The translations under genes were made by a program, and so were the position numbers. Shown here in pieces: positions 8,573 to 17,439 of a stretch of 64,000 nucleotides of DNA. Where the stretch lies: NCBI RefSeq assembly GCF_009935845.1, contig NZ_QWEK01000012.1, positions 1 through 64,000 of the forward strand, read 5' to 3'. The stretch's first letter is position 1, and each line of letters begins with the position of its first letter. The DNA is from Pseudoflavonifractor sp. 524-17 (lineage in GTDB: Bacteria; Bacillota; Clostridia; Oscillospirales; Oscillospiraceae). A model generated the notes under the pieces. The model searched no databases and was not told the origin of the DNA. It saw only the letters and a list, made by a program, of their open reading frames with translations.

Positions 8573-8833
8573 TTAATTCCCCAGCCGCCCCAGGGAGCAG
8601 CCAACTTCCAAAGCGATACGGAATAGCGTATGGTAATAGCAGTCCTCCATATCCGCTCTGGAGGACTCATAATCTTCAAAAATTTCAAATGCTTCTGGTG
8701 TAAGATATCCTTTCAGCCGCTTTTCATAAGTTAACGCGCGCGTGACCGCCTCTTTATATGCTGCTGTGTGGTGAACCGTGTGATTACAGCGGGCTTGAAC
8801 GGCTTCAAAGATTGATTCCATAATGTCAGTCAT
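8573..8833 (-). CDS. Small hypothetical protein, helical
   Basis: An 86-residue acidic protein with no recognised family. It contains a motif-free, probably all-helical sequence (YKEAVTRALTYEKRLKGYL, FEIFEDYESSRADMEDCYY). The chosen start, MTDIMES, sits 5-8 nt after a GGGGGGTGAT ribosome site; a GTG start six codons earlier is possible. It is divergent from the neighbouring XRE regulator gene and shares its promoter region, which suggests control by that regulator. Proteins of this size next to XRE genes are common in Oscillospiraceae. Function unknown. Confidence 0.55.
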   Translation of the reverse strand: MTDIMESIFEAVQARCNHTVHHTAAYKEAVTRALTYEKRLKGYLTPEAFEIFEDYESSRADMEDCYYHTLFRIALEVGCSLGRLGN

Positions 8834-8856
8834 TCTATCACCCCCCAACACAAAAC

Positions 8857-8868
8857 GAAGAATTCTTC
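8857..8868. promoter_or_regulatory. Palindrome between divergent small genes
   Basis: GAAGAATTCTTC is a perfect 12-bp palindrome in the 86-bp spacer between the divergent helical-protein and XRE genes, a sensible place for the XRE protein to bind. Confidence 0.35.
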
Positions 8869-8919
8869 ATTTCAAGACCAGTATATATGAAGAAAACATC
8901 GTTGTCAAGGAGTAATTAT

Positions 8920-9147
8920 ATGTCGGCACCATTTTTTGAACGGCTCAAGGAGCTGCGCACCCAGATGGGGGTCAGCCAGAAACGTGTGGCAGAGGCGGCC
9001 GGCGTCACCATGCGGATGTACCAGCGGTATGAGTACGGCGAGTGTGAACCTACCCTCTCCATTCTCATCCGCCTGGCGGATTTTTACGGCGTCTCCATCG
9101 ACGAACTGGCCGGACGCAGGAAGAGCGCTCCTCCGGAGATGGAATAA
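8920..9147 (+). CDS. XRE-family helix-turn-helix regulator
   Basis: A 75-residue single-domain DNA-binding protein of the Cro/CI type. The helix-turn-helix is formed by about residues 18-37 (VSQKRVAEAAGVTMRMYQRY), followed by the family's EPTLSILIRLADFYGVSIDEL block. The start MSAPFFERL follows AAGGAG with good spacing; an upstream in-frame ATG has none. It is divergent from the small helical-protein gene and is followed by its own terminator. There is no effector domain, so it likely acts as a simple autorepressor or repressor of the divergent gene. Confidence 0.8.
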   Translation: MSAPFFERLKELRTQMGVSQKRVAEAAGVTMRMYQRYEYGECEPTLSILIRLADFYGVSIDELAGRRKSAPPEME

Positions 9148-9163
9148 GATAACATAAAAACAG

Positions 9164-9203
9164 CAGGGACCATGCCAAAAAAGGCGTGGCCCCTGTAATT
9201 TTT
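9164..9203 (+). terminator. Terminator after the XRE gene
   Basis: Arms CAGGGACCATGCC and GGCGTGGCCCCTG (one mismatch) around an A6 loop, then TAATTTTT. Confidence 0.8.
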
Positions 9204-9222
9204 AGAGATAGGGATGATTCCA

Positions 9223-9576
9223 ATGACTTTGGCGAAGAAAAAGTTCCTTATTACGCTTTTTGTCTGTGCCTGTACGGTCCTTGTTTCGCTTTTTCTATAT
9301 ATAATCTATGAGGAGCATAGGGTGAGATATGTATTTCCTCCCTTGATTATGGTAAATAATGTAATGTACAAAGGTTCTGGTCCAAGGCTGGAAACTTTAC
9401 CAACTGACAGTATTTATTTAGGAAAAGTAACAAGTACGGTAGCATCTAATCAGGCGCCTGTTCAGCACCTTGAAATGAATCGGGAGCTATATTTGGGGCG
9501 TCTCGTATATCAGTCGGAGAATAAAATCATAACCGGCAATGTAGGCGAGTGGTGGATCTACTATAAATTGGAGTAA
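9223..9576 (+). CDS. AT-rich membrane-anchored hypothetical protein
   Basis: A 117-residue protein with a basic N-terminus (AKKK), one membrane segment at about residues 7-26 and an extracytoplasmic domain of about 90 residues. It is not a lipoprotein: the Cys residues in the helix (CACTV) do not form a lipobox. No family recognised. The chosen start MTLAKKK lies 9 nt after AGGG; another ATG lies three codons earlier. Base composition is clearly lower in GC than the flanking genes and codons are A/T-ending, which suggests acquisition. It stands alone between two terminators. Confidence 0.6.
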   Translation: MTLAKKKFLITLFVCACTVLVSLFLYIIYEEHRVRYVFPPLIMVNNVMYKGSGPRLETLPTDSIYLGKVTSTVASNQAPVQHLEMNRELYLGRLVYQSENKIITGNVGEWWIYYKLE

Positions 9577-9610
9577 AGGCGTTCAGAAAGAAAGGAGATA
9601 CCAAGCCGGG

Positions 9611-9658
9611 AGCGGCGGGAGCCATGCCAAAAGGCATAGCCCCCGCCGCTTTATTTTA
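9611..9658. terminator. Bidirectional terminator
   Basis: A long stem, AGCGGCGGGAGCCATGCC with GGCATAGCCCCCGCCGCT, loop AAAA, then TTATTTTA on the plus strand. It lies between convergent genes and probably serves both. Confidence 0.75.
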
Positions 9659-10484
9659 TCTTTCTCCGGTACCGCACAAAGTTAAACACATTGCCCAGGA
9701 TGACGATATTCCCGCACAGGTAGAGCCACATAAGCAAAATAATCACCGAGGCCAAAGAGCCGTAGACCAGTGAGTACCGGGAGGACAGGCCGATGAACCA
9801 GGAGAAGAGGACGCTGGTGCCCACCAAAGCGGCGGCGGCCAGCACCGCGCCGGAGAACATGGGGGGCCGGGGCTGGTCCCTGGGGGCGGACACCCGGTAG
9901 AGCACCAGAATAAAGGCCAGCATGAGGAAGAAGAGCAGCAGGAAGCGCAGCCACTGCCACGCCCAGGGCAGGTCAATCTGCTCCAGGCGGAACAGGTCGG
10001 CGGCGGCGTAGAAGAGCCACTCGCCGGTGAGCAGCACCACGATGGACAGATAGATGGTCACCAGCAGCAGCACGGAAAACACCACGCTCACCGCCACCTG
10101 CCACAGCCCCCGGTAGGCGGGCCGGCCGTAGATATCGTCCATAATGTTCAGCAGAGCGCGGAAGGCCGCGGACGCGGCAAACAACGTGGTTATCACACCG
10201 CCGGCCAGCATCGGGCCGGACTGGTTGTCGGTGATATAGCGGATGTACTCCGCCAGAATGCCTAGGCTCTCCCTGGGCAGGAAGGCCGCCGCTCCCTCCA
10301 GCACCAGGCCCACATCCAGCCGGAGCAGGCCGATAAAGGCGTTGATGCAGATCAGGATGGGGAAGAAGGTGAGAATGAGGAAATAAGCCAGCTCCGCGGC
10401 GGAGCGGGACACCCGCTTGGAAAAATACAGCTCCGCCAGCTCCGCCAAAAATTGTATGGGCGGCCAGGAAAGCACACGCCTCAC
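9651..10484 (-). CDS. YihY/BrkB-family inner-membrane protein
   Basis: A 277-residue polytopic membrane protein of the YihY (virulence factor BrkB) family, whose molecular function is unsettled. It has about six membrane segments and the family blocks SRSAAELAYFLILTFFPILI near the N-terminus and YGSLASVIILLMWLY with GNVFNF near the C-terminus. The start is taken as the GTG that follows a GGAGAGGGGGAG ribosome site. Any longer reading would run through the rpsT terminator and is unlikely. It lies downstream of rpsT on the same strand but separated by that terminator. Confidence 0.85.
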   Translation of the reverse strand: MRRVLSWPPIQFLAELAELYFSKRVSRSAAELAYFLILTFFPILICINAFIGLLRLDVGLVLEGAAAFLPRESLGILAEYIRYITDNQSGPMLAGGVITTLFAASAAFRALLNIMDDIYGRPAYRGLWQVAVSVVFSVLLLVTIYLSIVVLLTGEWLFYAAADLFRLEQIDLPWAWQWLRFLLLFFLMLAFILVLYRVSAPRDQPRPPMFSGAVLAAAALVGTSVLFSWFIGLSSRYSLVYGSLASVIILLMWLYLCGNIVILGNVFNFVRYRRKIK

Positions 10485-10574
10485 ACTCCATCTCCCCCTC
10501 TCCAATCTATGCAGCTCATTATGCCCCAGCCGGCTGGAAAAAGCAAGTCTTTTCCGCCGGCTTTCAGGCAAAGC

Positions 10575-10603
10575 AAAAACCGCCTGCGACGCAGGCGGTT
10601 TCT
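10575..10603 (-). terminator. rpsT terminator
   Basis: AAACCGCCTGCG-ac-CGCAGGCGGTTT stem, followed on the minus strand by a T-rich run. Confidence 0.85.
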
Positions 10604-10619
10604 TTTGACCACAATTCAA

Positions 10620-10883
10620 TCAGGCCAGCTTGTTGAGCTTAATGGTCATGGCGCTCTTCTTGCGCGCGGCATTGTTCCGATGCAGCAGACCATGGCCCAC
10701 AGCCTTATCCACGGCCTTGACAGCCACCTTGTAAGCGCTATCGGCCTCGCTGCGGTTGCCTTCGGCCACCGCGGCCTCAAACTTCTTGATGTCGGTCTTC
10801 AGCGCGGATCGAGCGGTCTTGTTCTGCATGGCCTTGGTCTTGTTCACCAGGACACGCTTTTTGGCAGACTTGATATTCGGCAA
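10620..10883 (-). CDS. rpsT: 30S ribosomal protein S20
   Basis: Primary 16S rRNA-binding protein of the small subunit. The 87-residue, lysine-rich sequence begins PNIKSAKKRV and ends SAMTIKLNKLA, as usual for the family. The family's usual N-terminus and a GGAGGAGG ribosome site 7-8 nt upstream select a TTG start codon; a GTG three codons earlier is too close to the ribosome site. A monocistronic unit with its own promoter and terminator. In some bacteria S20 represses its own translation through the non-AUG start, and the TTG here would fit that. Confidence 0.95.
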   Translation of the reverse strand: MPNIKSAKKRVLVNKTKAMQNKTARSALKTDIKKFEAAVAEGNRSEADSAYKVAVKAVDKAVGHGLLHRNNAARKKSAMTIKLNKLA

Positions 10884-10935
10884 ACCAAACACCTCCTCCG
10901 ATGACGATTCACACAGTACACCCGTGCAGATTCAT

Positions 10936-10964
10936 ATTTTAACAGTGAATGGGGAAAAATGCAA
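10936..10964 (-). promoter_or_regulatory. rpsT promoter
   Basis: On the minus strand TTGCAT (plus 10959-10964), 17 bp and TAAAAT (plus 10936-10941), about 50 bp before the start codon. Confidence 0.6.
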
Positions 10965-11067
10965 CTACTATTTTGAAATTTTCTCAGAAAATTTTGTCTT
11001 CTCCCGATTTCCCCCCTCTCTCAGAGGGAAAACCGGGGAGAAGCGCCAGATAATAGGGGGCAGCAGC

Positions 11068-11976
11068 ATGTTAAAACGCAGAACCGACCTGGCGGTAGAG
11101 GCCCACGACCTGTGGCGGGAATCCGCCGAAGCGGAGACCAAGCTCCCCGGCGTCCGGGCCCGGGAAGAGGAGCGGGAGGGCTTTTCCGTCACCCGGGTGG
11201 ATATCTTGGACGAGACCGGCGCGGCCGCGCTGGGCAAGCCTGTGGGCCGCTATACCACCCTGGAGCTGAGCGGCCTGGCCGGGCGGGAAAACGACGTATT
11301 CCCCCGGGCGGTGCGGGCGGTACGGGACGAGCTGGGCCAGCTGCTCAGGGACATTCCGGAAAACGGTCTGGCTCTGGTGGTCGGGCTGGGCAACCGGGCC
11401 ATTACGCCGGACGCCATCGGCCCCCGGACGGCGGACCGTATTCTGGTCACCCGCCACCTGGTCACCGGGGCGCCGGAGCACTTTGGCAGCTTCCGCCCGG
11501 TGGCGGCGCTGGCCGCCGGCGTGCTGGGCGCCACGGGGGTGGAGAGCGGCGAGCTGGTCCGGGCCGTGGCGGAGCGGATTCATCCCGCCTGCGTCATCGC
11601 GGTGGACGCCCTGGCCTCCCGCAGCCTCCACCGGGTGTGCCGCACGGTGCAGCTGTCCGACACCGGCATTGTCCCCGGCTCCGGGGTGGGCAACCACCGC
11701 ACCGCCCTGGATTTTGACACCCTGGGCGTGCCGGTGCTGGCGGTGGGGGCGCCCACGGTGGTGGACGCGGCTACTCTGTGCGCCGACGTACTGGCAGAGG
11801 CGGGCCAGGACGCCCTGGACCCCCAGGCTCTGGCCGGGGGGGCGCCGGGCGTGATTGTTACGCCCCGGGAAATTGACAGCGATGTGGAGGATCTCTCCAA
11901 GGTCCTCTCCTACGGCATCAGCCTGGCCCTTCACCCAGGCATTACCATGGCGGATCTGGAGCTGCTGCTCAGCTGA
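11068..11976 (+). CDS. gpr: GPR spore endopeptidase
   Basis: Germination protease (family A25) that degrades the small acid-soluble proteins when a spore germinates; made as a zymogen and self-processed. The 302-residue protein begins KRRTDLAVEA, typical of GPR propeptides, and contains conserved blocks LVVGLGNRAITPDAIGPRT, VDALASRSLHRV, GIVPGSGVGNHR and VPVLAVGAPTVVDA. The start ATG follows TAGGGGG. Its 3' end overlaps the convergent sigma-54 activator gene by 8 bp. A forespore-sigma promoter was not convincing by eye. Confidence 0.95.
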   Translation: MLKRRTDLAVEAHDLWRESAEAETKLPGVRAREEEREGFSVTRVDILDETGAAALGKPVGRYTTLELSGLAGRENDVFPRAVRAVRDELGQLLRDIPENGLALVVGLGNRAITPDAIGPRTADRILVTRHLVTGAPEHFGSFRPVAALAAGVLGATGVESGELVRAVAERIHPACVIAVDALASRSLHRVCRTVQLSDTGIVPGSGVGNHRTALDFDTLGVPVLAVGAPTVVDAATLCADVLAEAGQDALDPQALAGGAPGVIVTPREIDSDVEDLSKVLSYGISLALHPGITMADLELLLS

Positions 11977-14800
11977 CCGGCCCCCGCTCCTGGGACTGTC
12001 CGTACTGGGTAATGGTCTGAATGATATAGCACAGCTCGGAGTCGTTGATGGACACCTCGAAGGCGTCCTCCATCACATGGATATGGGCCCGCAGGCGGTC
12101 ATAGAGGGCCCGGTGGCGGCGGATAAAGTCCGCTTCTCCGTCAAAGCAGATTTTCTTGGCGCAGATATTCCGTTCCAGCATAAAGCCCAGGTGGAGGAGC
12201 AGCGACAGCCGCAGGGCGCGGTTGTCATTGATCTGGGGCAGGTCCACCTCGTCCAGAAAGCGGTCGGCAAAGCGTACCGCTACCGCGGGGTTGAGGCACA
12301 TCACATTGTCGGTGAGGAATTTCCGGCACTCGTCCTGAACGGTAAGCTCCGGGGCGGGCAGTGGGGCCAGGGGGGCGTCGAAGGCGTCCGCCTGGCGGAC
12401 GAACTGATAGAAGTGCTCCTTGTCCTCGGCGGAGATCATCTTAGAGACATGGAAGAAGGGAATATCCATCCTGCACTCCACATTGCCTACGCAGGCCAGC
12501 AGGCGGTACCGGGCCCGGATGGCCTGGAACTGGGGGGAGTTGTCCCGGATGTCCCGGAAGCTCAGAGCCAGCACCCGCACGCCGGTGATCCCGTTTCGGG
12601 CCAGGTCCTCCTCCAGCATGGCCTTGAAGGCGGTGCTGGTCCCCGAGCCGGAGGCGCACATGGTGAGCACGGCGGTCTCCTGGGGCCGGGCTGGCGCAGC
12701 CTGGCGCTCCAGCTGATTTTTCTCCATATAGCTCTGATAAACCTGTTCCACGGTTTCCTCGGTGCTGAGGAGAATCCGGGTCAGATCCAGGGCCATGAGC
12801 ATGGTTACATTTGGGATGGCCCGGACGGCAACGCCGGTCTCGGCAGTGAGGCGCTCCCCGAACGTAACCAACGAGCCCATATCCACCAGCAGGAGGGCGC
12901 CTTTGCGGTGGTCTGCCTTTTGGACCTCCCGCAAAACATTCTGATACGTCTCCTGAACGCTCTGTTCCAGGGGGGCGTCCACCGCGCAGACGAAGGTGCA
13001 GTCCATCAGCCGGTTGCATACGTTGGCCATGCTGGAGGCAGTCGTGGCGCCGTGGGCCACTAAAATCAGCCCTGGCCGGCTCTGGGCGGGGGCGGTGTGC
13101 ATATTGGACAGGAGAATGGCAATAAAATACTTCTCCTGCTGGGGAATCGACACGTTAAAATGCTTTTCCAGGTGAGACACCATCTCCCCGGCGGCGGAAA
13201 CCTCCTCCCGGCAGCCGTGCTCCAGGTTGGATATCTCCGTCTCGGAGATATCCTTGCGGGAGCGCAGCCGCTCCAGCAGGAATTTGAAGTGGAAGGCCAG
13301 AACCAAAATATTTTTCTGGGTGATCTCCAGGTTCAGCCGTTCAAAGGTATTCTGCGCGGCTTCCATGGTAAAGTCCACAATCTCCTGGTCCACAACCTTG
13401 TACATCTCATCTTTGCGGAGATTTTCGTTATAAAAGCGCTTTAAAATATGGTTGCAGTAGGCGCGGATATCCTCCCCCAGGACGTTTTCCATCTCCTCCT
13501 TGCTCAGGCCCTGGGCGGTGCAGTGGTCAATCTTCTTCATCAGCCCCCGGTAGGAGTTTTCATCATAGAGCTTGCCGTAGTTATACTGTACGCTTTTGGA
13601 GGGCGCCACCAGCATGTCTGAGTCATACCGGCTGGGAAAGCGCTCCTCAATTCTCCACCGGTTCTGGTCAAAATAGGCCCGCACCGGCGCGGAAAGGTTG
13701 TTGAAGGCCACCACCAGCTCATCCCGGCCGCTGGCGCTGTCCAAAAAGGACCGGGCGCACAGCACCTTGACCTCAGAGGAGAGCTGGCCGATGTTCCCGG
13801 AAAAGGGGTAGGCGGACAGGGCCTTGATAATGGGGGCGCCCACGATATAGGTCTTCTGGGTGGCGGTGGACTCCCGCATAAAGATATGCTCAATGATCTG
13901 GAGCTTTTCCCCCTCTCCCCGCTCCCGGTAGGCCGGCAGCTCAATGGTCAGCGGGATGCGCCGCATGAAGGTTTTCAGCAGCACCGCCCTGGGGTCCTCG
14001 GTGGTGGCGCCGATGATGAGCACCTGGGCGCTGCGCTGGCCGGAGGACTCCCCCAGCTTGCGGTAGCAGCCCGTATCCATCAGGTAGAACAGCAGCTCCT
14101 GCCCCTCCGGCGGCAGGCGGTGGATCTCGTCCAGAAAGAGGATGCCGCCGTCGGCCCGCTCCACCAGGCCGGAGCGCTCCTGGTCCGCGCCGGTAAAGGC
14201 CCCCTTCACATGGCCGAAGAGGTGGGACATGAGCAGCTGGGGATTGTGGTAATAGTCGGAGCAGTTGAACTCCACAAAGGGGAACTGCTTCTTGTCCCGC
14301 TCCAGCTTTTTCAGCCCGTAATTGTACATCGCCCGGGCAAACAGGGTTTTTCCGGTGCCGCTCTCCCCGATGAGCAGCGTATGCAGCCCCTTGGGCGGGT
14401 AGAGGATGGCGGCCTTGGCCTGGTCGATCTGCCGGGACAGGCTGCCTGTGTAGCCGATGAGGACGGAAAAGGGGTCCTCGCCGCCGTCCTCGCCCCCGGG
14501 CTGCGGCGTAAGGGCGCGAAGGAATTCCTCCCAGGTGTAGCTGCAGCGCAGCGCGCCGGTGAGATGCTCCCGCAGCAGCGCGGCCGGAAGAAAATAGACC
14601 GGCCGGCTGTCAATTTTCACCAGGTCCTCCTTTTTGACCAGCTGATTGAGGATGGCGCTGGCGTTGGAGCGGTAAATGGAGAATTCCCGCTCGACCTCGG
14701 CGGCTGTGACACCGGCGGGACGCCCGGTCTGCCGCATCTGCGACAGGGTGTCCGCCCCGACCTTCTGCCGGACATAGTCAAACACCTTTCGTTCGTTCAT
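11969..14800 (-). CDS. LevR-type sigma-54 activator with PRD and PTS domains
   Basis: Transcription activator that opens sigma-54 promoters and is controlled by phosphorylation from the PTS. Layout of the 943 residues: N-terminal winged helix-turn-helix (1-75); AAA+ domain with Walker A GESGTGKT (about 145-152), the sigma-54 contact loop GAFTGA (200-205) and Walker B GGILFLDE (218-225); PRD1 (about 430-550); an EIIA-Man-like domain (about 565-690, [14 protein letters not shown]); an EIIB-Gat-like domain with [12 protein letters not shown]; and PRD2 at the end with a late His. It follows the EIIA gene by 37 bp, probably co-transcribed from the left-facing sigma-54 promoter, so it may autoregulate. 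Its likely target is the PTS operon on the other strand. Confidence 0.92.
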   Translation of the reverse strand: MNERKVFDYVRQKVGADTLSQMRQTGRPAGVTAAEVEREFSIYRSNASAILNQLVKKEDLVKIDSRPVYFLPAALLREHLTGALRCSYTWEEFLRALTPQPGGEDGGEDPFSVLIGYTGSLSRQIDQAKAAILYPPKGLHTLLIGESGTGKTLFARAMYNYGLKKLERDKKQFPFVEFNCSDYYHNPQLLMSHLFGHVKGAFTGADQERSGLVERADGGILFLDEIHRLPPEGQELLFYLMDTGCYRKLGESSGQRSAQVLIIGATTEDPRAVLLKTFMRRIPLTIELPAYRERGEGEKLQIIEHIFMRESTATQKTYIVGAPIIKALSAYPFSGNIGQLSSEVKVLCARSFLDSASGRDELVVAFNNLSAPVRAYFDQNRWRIEERFPSRYDSDMLVAPSKSVQYNYGKLYDENSYRGLMKKIDHCTAQGLSKEEMENVLGEDIRAYCNHILKRFYNENLRKDEMYKVVDQEIVDFTMEAAQNTFERLNLEITQKNILVLAFHFKFLLERLRSRKDISETEISNLEHGCREEVSAAGEMVSHLEKHFNVSIPQQEKYFIAILLSNMHTAPAQSRPGLILVAHGATTASSMANVCNRLMDCTFVCAVDAPLEQSVQETYQNVLREVQKADHRKGALLLVDMGSLVTFGERLTAETGVAVRAIPNVTMLMALDLTRILLSTEETVEQVYQSYMEKNQLERQAAPARPQETAVLTMCASGSGTSTAFKAMLEEDLARNGITGVRVLALSFRDIRDNSPQFQAIRARYRLLACVGNVECRMDIPFFHVSKMISAEDKEHFYQFVRQADAFDAPLAPLPAPELTVQDECRKFLTDNVMCLNPAVAVRFADRFLDEVDLPQINDNRALRLSLLLHLGFMLERNICAKKICFDGEADFIRRHRALYDRLRAHIHVMEDAFEVSINDSELCYIIQTITQYGQSQERGPVS

Positions 14801-14837
14801 GGCTCCACCTCTCTGCGTCGGGCCGCCCTTGGGCGCT

Positions 14838-15329
14838 TCACTCGTTCAAATGGGCTTTGAGCGCCCCAATCAGCTCCTCCCTGGACCCGGCGGCCTTCAG
14901 GCCGTTCATGGCCTCCCTGTCGGAAAACAGGCCGATGATCTTTTGCAGGATGGTGAGCTGGTCCTTGGAGCCGCACACCGCCAGCAGGAAGACCACATCC
15001 ACCGGCACATCCCGCACTCCCTCGCCCATCTCCTTGAAGTTTACCGGGTGTTTCAGCGTGGCCACCACAATCACCGGGGTGATGACCTGATCCCGGTCCA
15101 TGCTGTGGGGCACAGCCACCTTCAAAATTTCCGTAGGCAGCGCGGTGGGGTAGAGGCGCTCCCGCTCCAGCACCGCGTCGGCGTAGCCCTCCTTGACGAA
15201 GCCGCGCACCCTGGCCTCCTCCGCCATACGGCGCAGAAGGCTCTCGGCGTCCTCCGCCTCCACATCCATAAATACCAGATCCGGATTGAGCAAGTTGTCG
15301 ATTTTCAGTCCATCCATATCAAACGCCAT
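14838..15329 (-). CDS. PTS EIIA component (fructose/galactitol type)
   Basis: Cytoplasmic phosphocarrier that passes phosphate from HPr to EIIB. The 163-residue sequence is a single EIIA type-2 domain; the phosphorylated His lies in VAVPHSMDRD at about residue 75, and the family's later block DVVFLLAVCGSKDQL is present. An alternative start four codons later (MDGLKI) has a better ribosome-site spacing. It is transcribed away from the EIIB-EIIC genes, together with the LevR-type activator. The split places the sensor-phosphorylating EIIA in the same transcript as its regulator. Confidence 0.9.
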   Translation of the reverse strand: MAFDMDGLKIDNLLNPDLVFMDVEAEDAESLLRRMAEEARVRGFVKEGYADAVLERERLYPTALPTEILKVAVPHSMDRDQVITPVIVVATLKHPVNFKEMGEGVRDVPVDVVFLLAVCGSKDQLTILQKIIGLFSDREAMNGLKAAGSREELIGALKAHLNE

Positions 15330-15392
15330 CCTTTTCTTATTTTATTGCGGCATTGGTTCCCCAGGGAACCCCCGGCTTTATTCTCTAAGAGA

Positions 15393-15409
15393 AGCAATCC
15401 GTATGCCAA
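15393..15409 (-). promoter_or_regulatory. Sigma-54 promoter reading left (EIIA-activator operon)
   Basis: Minus-strand sequence TTGGCAT-ACGGA-TTGCT keeps the GG at -24 and GC at -12 with exact spacing; one base differs from the TTGGCAC-N5-TTGCW consensus. It lies about 65 bp before the EIIA start codon. Confidence 0.6.
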
Positions 15410-15486
15410 GAAGTGTATAGCGTCTCCAAAAGCAGTATGCAGCATTGTGAATCCAGGTTCTAAGAGAACACGCCGGGGTATATTGT

Positions 15487-15536
15487 ATTATACACTGAGA
15501 CTGCCGGAAATAGAAAGGCCGGTTTTAGTGTATAAT
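15487..15536. promoter_or_regulatory. Inverted repeat, probable activator binding sites (UAS)
   Basis: ATTATACACT (15487-15496) and its exact reverse complement AGTGTATAAT (15527-15536) lie 30 bp apart, between two divergent sigma-54 promoters. A partial third copy, AGTGTATA, lies at 15412-15419. The place and symmetry fit the upstream activating sequences bound by LevR-type proteins. Confidence 0.6.
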
Positions 15537-15587
15537 GGACAAAGTCAATCGCCGTTGTTTCAGCGGTTTGGCGCTCTATACAAAAAC

Positions 15588-15604
15588 TTGGCACACCGCT
15601 TGCA
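15588..15604 (+). promoter_or_regulatory. Sigma-54 promoter of the PTS operon
   Basis: TTGGCAC-ACCGC-TTGCA matches the -24/-12 consensus at every conserved base. It lies 78 bp before the EIIB start codon, with the inverted repeat 50-100 bp further upstream. Confidence 0.88.
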
Positions 15605-15681
15605 TAAATAACAGGCATCAGCAACCGGAGGCGCGGACAGACCAAAAGCCGACGGAATTTATTTGAAAGGAGAGACCCCAT

Positions 15682-15978
15682 ATGAAAACCATCATTGTGG
15701 CCTGCGGAGGAGGCATCGCCACCTCTGCCACGGTGGCCGCCAAGGTCAACAGCCGCCTGGAGGACATGGGCCTTGCGGGAAAGGCGAAGGTGGAGGCGGT
15801 GGACATCAAGTCCCTGGACTCGTACATCAGCAGCGCCGATCTCTACTTATCCGTCACCCCCATGGCCCGCGGCGGCAAGGAGTATCCCATTCCCACCATC
15901 AGCGGCATTCCGTTCCTCACCGGTATGGGCGCGGACGATGCCATGGAGCAGATCGTCAGCATCCTGAAGCTGAAGTAA
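15682..15978 (+). CDS. PTS EIIB component (galactitol type)
   Basis: Takes phosphate from EIIA on a cysteine and passes it to the incoming sugar. The 98-residue single domain starts with a beta strand and the phosphocysteine loop ACGGGIATS, Cys at residue 8. Start ATG follows GAAAGGAG. First gene of a long plus-strand operon behind the sigma-54 promoter; the EIIC gene follows after 64 bp. Confidence 0.93.
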   Translation: MKTIIVACGGGIATSATVAAKVNSRLEDMGLAGKAKVEAVDIKSLDSYISSADLYLSVTPMARGGKEYPIPTISGIPFLTGMGADDAMEQIVSILKLK

Positions 15979-16042
15979 CCGGCACGGCCCGCGCGCGTGC
16001 GGGTTCCCAAACGCAGACGTCATATAGAGAGGAAGGAATCGA

Positions 16043-17416
16043 ATGGACGCATTGGCATTGGTATTCCAGAGCATTCTCGACCTGGGCGCGGCGGTTTTCC
16101 TGCCCATCATCATTTTCATCCTTGGCCTGATCGTAGGCCTCAAGCCGGGCAAGGCCCTTTCCGCCGGCCTGATGCTGGGCGTTGCCCTCACCGGCATCAA
16201 CCTGGTGGTCTCCTACATGAGCACGACTGTGGGCACCGCCGCCCAGGCCTTTGTAGAGAACACCGGCGTACAGCTGACCGGCCTGGACATGGGCTGGGCG
16301 CCCGCCTTGGGCCTGTGCTGGAACTGGAAGTATGCTTTCCTGATGTTTCCCGTACAGATCGGCATTAACGTGATTATGCTGGTGCTGGGCTGGACCAAGA
16401 CTCTGAACGTGGACATGTGGAACGTGGCCAACAAGATCTTTACCGCGTTCCTGGTAGCCAGCGTCACCGGCAGCGCGGTGCTGGGCTTTGCGGCCGCCAT
16501 CATCCAGATCGTCCTGGAGCTGAAGAACGCCGACGCCACCAAGAACCAGATCACCGAGCTCACCGGCGTCCCCGGCATCTCCATGCCCCACCCCATGTTC
16601 CTGAGCAATATCATCTTCTACCCCTTCGCCAAGCTGCTGGATAAGATCCCCTTCATGCGCTATCAGCTCAACGCCGCCACCCTGAAGGATAAGCTGGGCA
16701 TTTTTGGCGAGAACCACGTCCTCGGCTTTATTGTGGGCACCATCGTGGGCCTGGTGGGCGGACAGGGCTCCCAGGCTCTGCTCACCGGTGTTCAGGCCGG
16801 CACCGCGCTGACCCTGTTCCCCATGGTCTCCAAGCTGTTTATGACCGCCCTCACCCCCATTTCCGACGCCGCCAACAGCTTTATCAAGAAGCGCTTCCCC
16901 GGCCGCGAGATGGTCATCGGCCTGGATTGGCCCATCCTGGCGGGCAACCCGGAGATCTGGGTGGCCATTATCTTCACCATCCCCGTGGCCCTCATCGTGG
17001 CCATGGTTCTCCCCGGCAACACGGTGCTCCCCTTCGGCAACCTGATGAATGTCTGTGTCTGCGCCGCGGCCTTTGTGGCCTGCAAGGGCAACCTCATCAA
17101 GATGATCACCATCTCCTGGCTGATGTGCCCCATCCTGAGCTGGTCCGCCTCTGACTTCGCGCCCATGCTCACCGATCTGGCCATCTCCACCGGCTCCACC
17201 GACATTCTCATCGAGGGCCAGCAGCTGGCCTGGTGGGGTATGGACATCGCCGAGATCCGCTGGATGGCCGTAGAGGCCTGCCGGGTCAACCCCATCGCCA
17301 TTGCCGCCCTGGCCGGCTTCGCCGTTCTGGCCTTCTTCTTCTTCAAGTGGCAGAAGAAGGAAGAGCATGACGCCGCTGTCCGTATGGGCTGGATCCAGGA
17401 GACCGCCTCCAAGTAA
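16043..17416 (+). CDS. PTS EIIC component (galactitol/GatC family)
   Basis: Membrane channel of the PTS transporter, moving the sugar in while it is phosphorylated by EIIB. The 457-residue protein has 10-12 hydrophobic segments and the GatC-type start (IPI/ILGLIVGLKPGKAL) with later blocks GVPGISMPHPMF and IGLDWPILAGNPE. The family takes galactitol and other polyols or pentoses; the substrate cannot be fixed from sequence alone. Adjacent to EIIB and to the aldolase gene (23 bp). Confidence 0.92.
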   Translation: MDALALVFQSILDLGAAVFLPIIIFILGLIVGLKPGKALSAGLMLGVALTGINLVVSYMSTTVGTAAQAFVENTGVQLTGLDMGWAPALGLCWNWKYAFLMFPVQIGINVIMLVLGWTKTLNVDMWNVANKIFTAFLVASVTGSAVLGFAAAIIQIVLELKNADATKNQITELTGVPGISMPHPMFLSNIIFYPFAKLLDKIPFMRYQLNAATLKDKLGIFGENHVLGFIVGTIVGLVGGQGSQALLTGVQAGTALTLFPMVSKLFMTALTPISDAANSFIKKRFPGREMVIGLDWPILAGNPEIWVAIIFTIPVALIVAMVLPGNTVLPFGNLMNVCVCAAAFVACKGNLIKMITISWLMCPILSWSASDFAPMLTDLAISTGSTDILIEGQQLAWWGMDIAEIRWMAVEACRVNPIAIAALAGFAVLAFFFFKWQKKEEHDAAVRMGWIQETASK

Positions 17417-17439
17417 ACAGAGAAAGGGGCTTACCTGCC

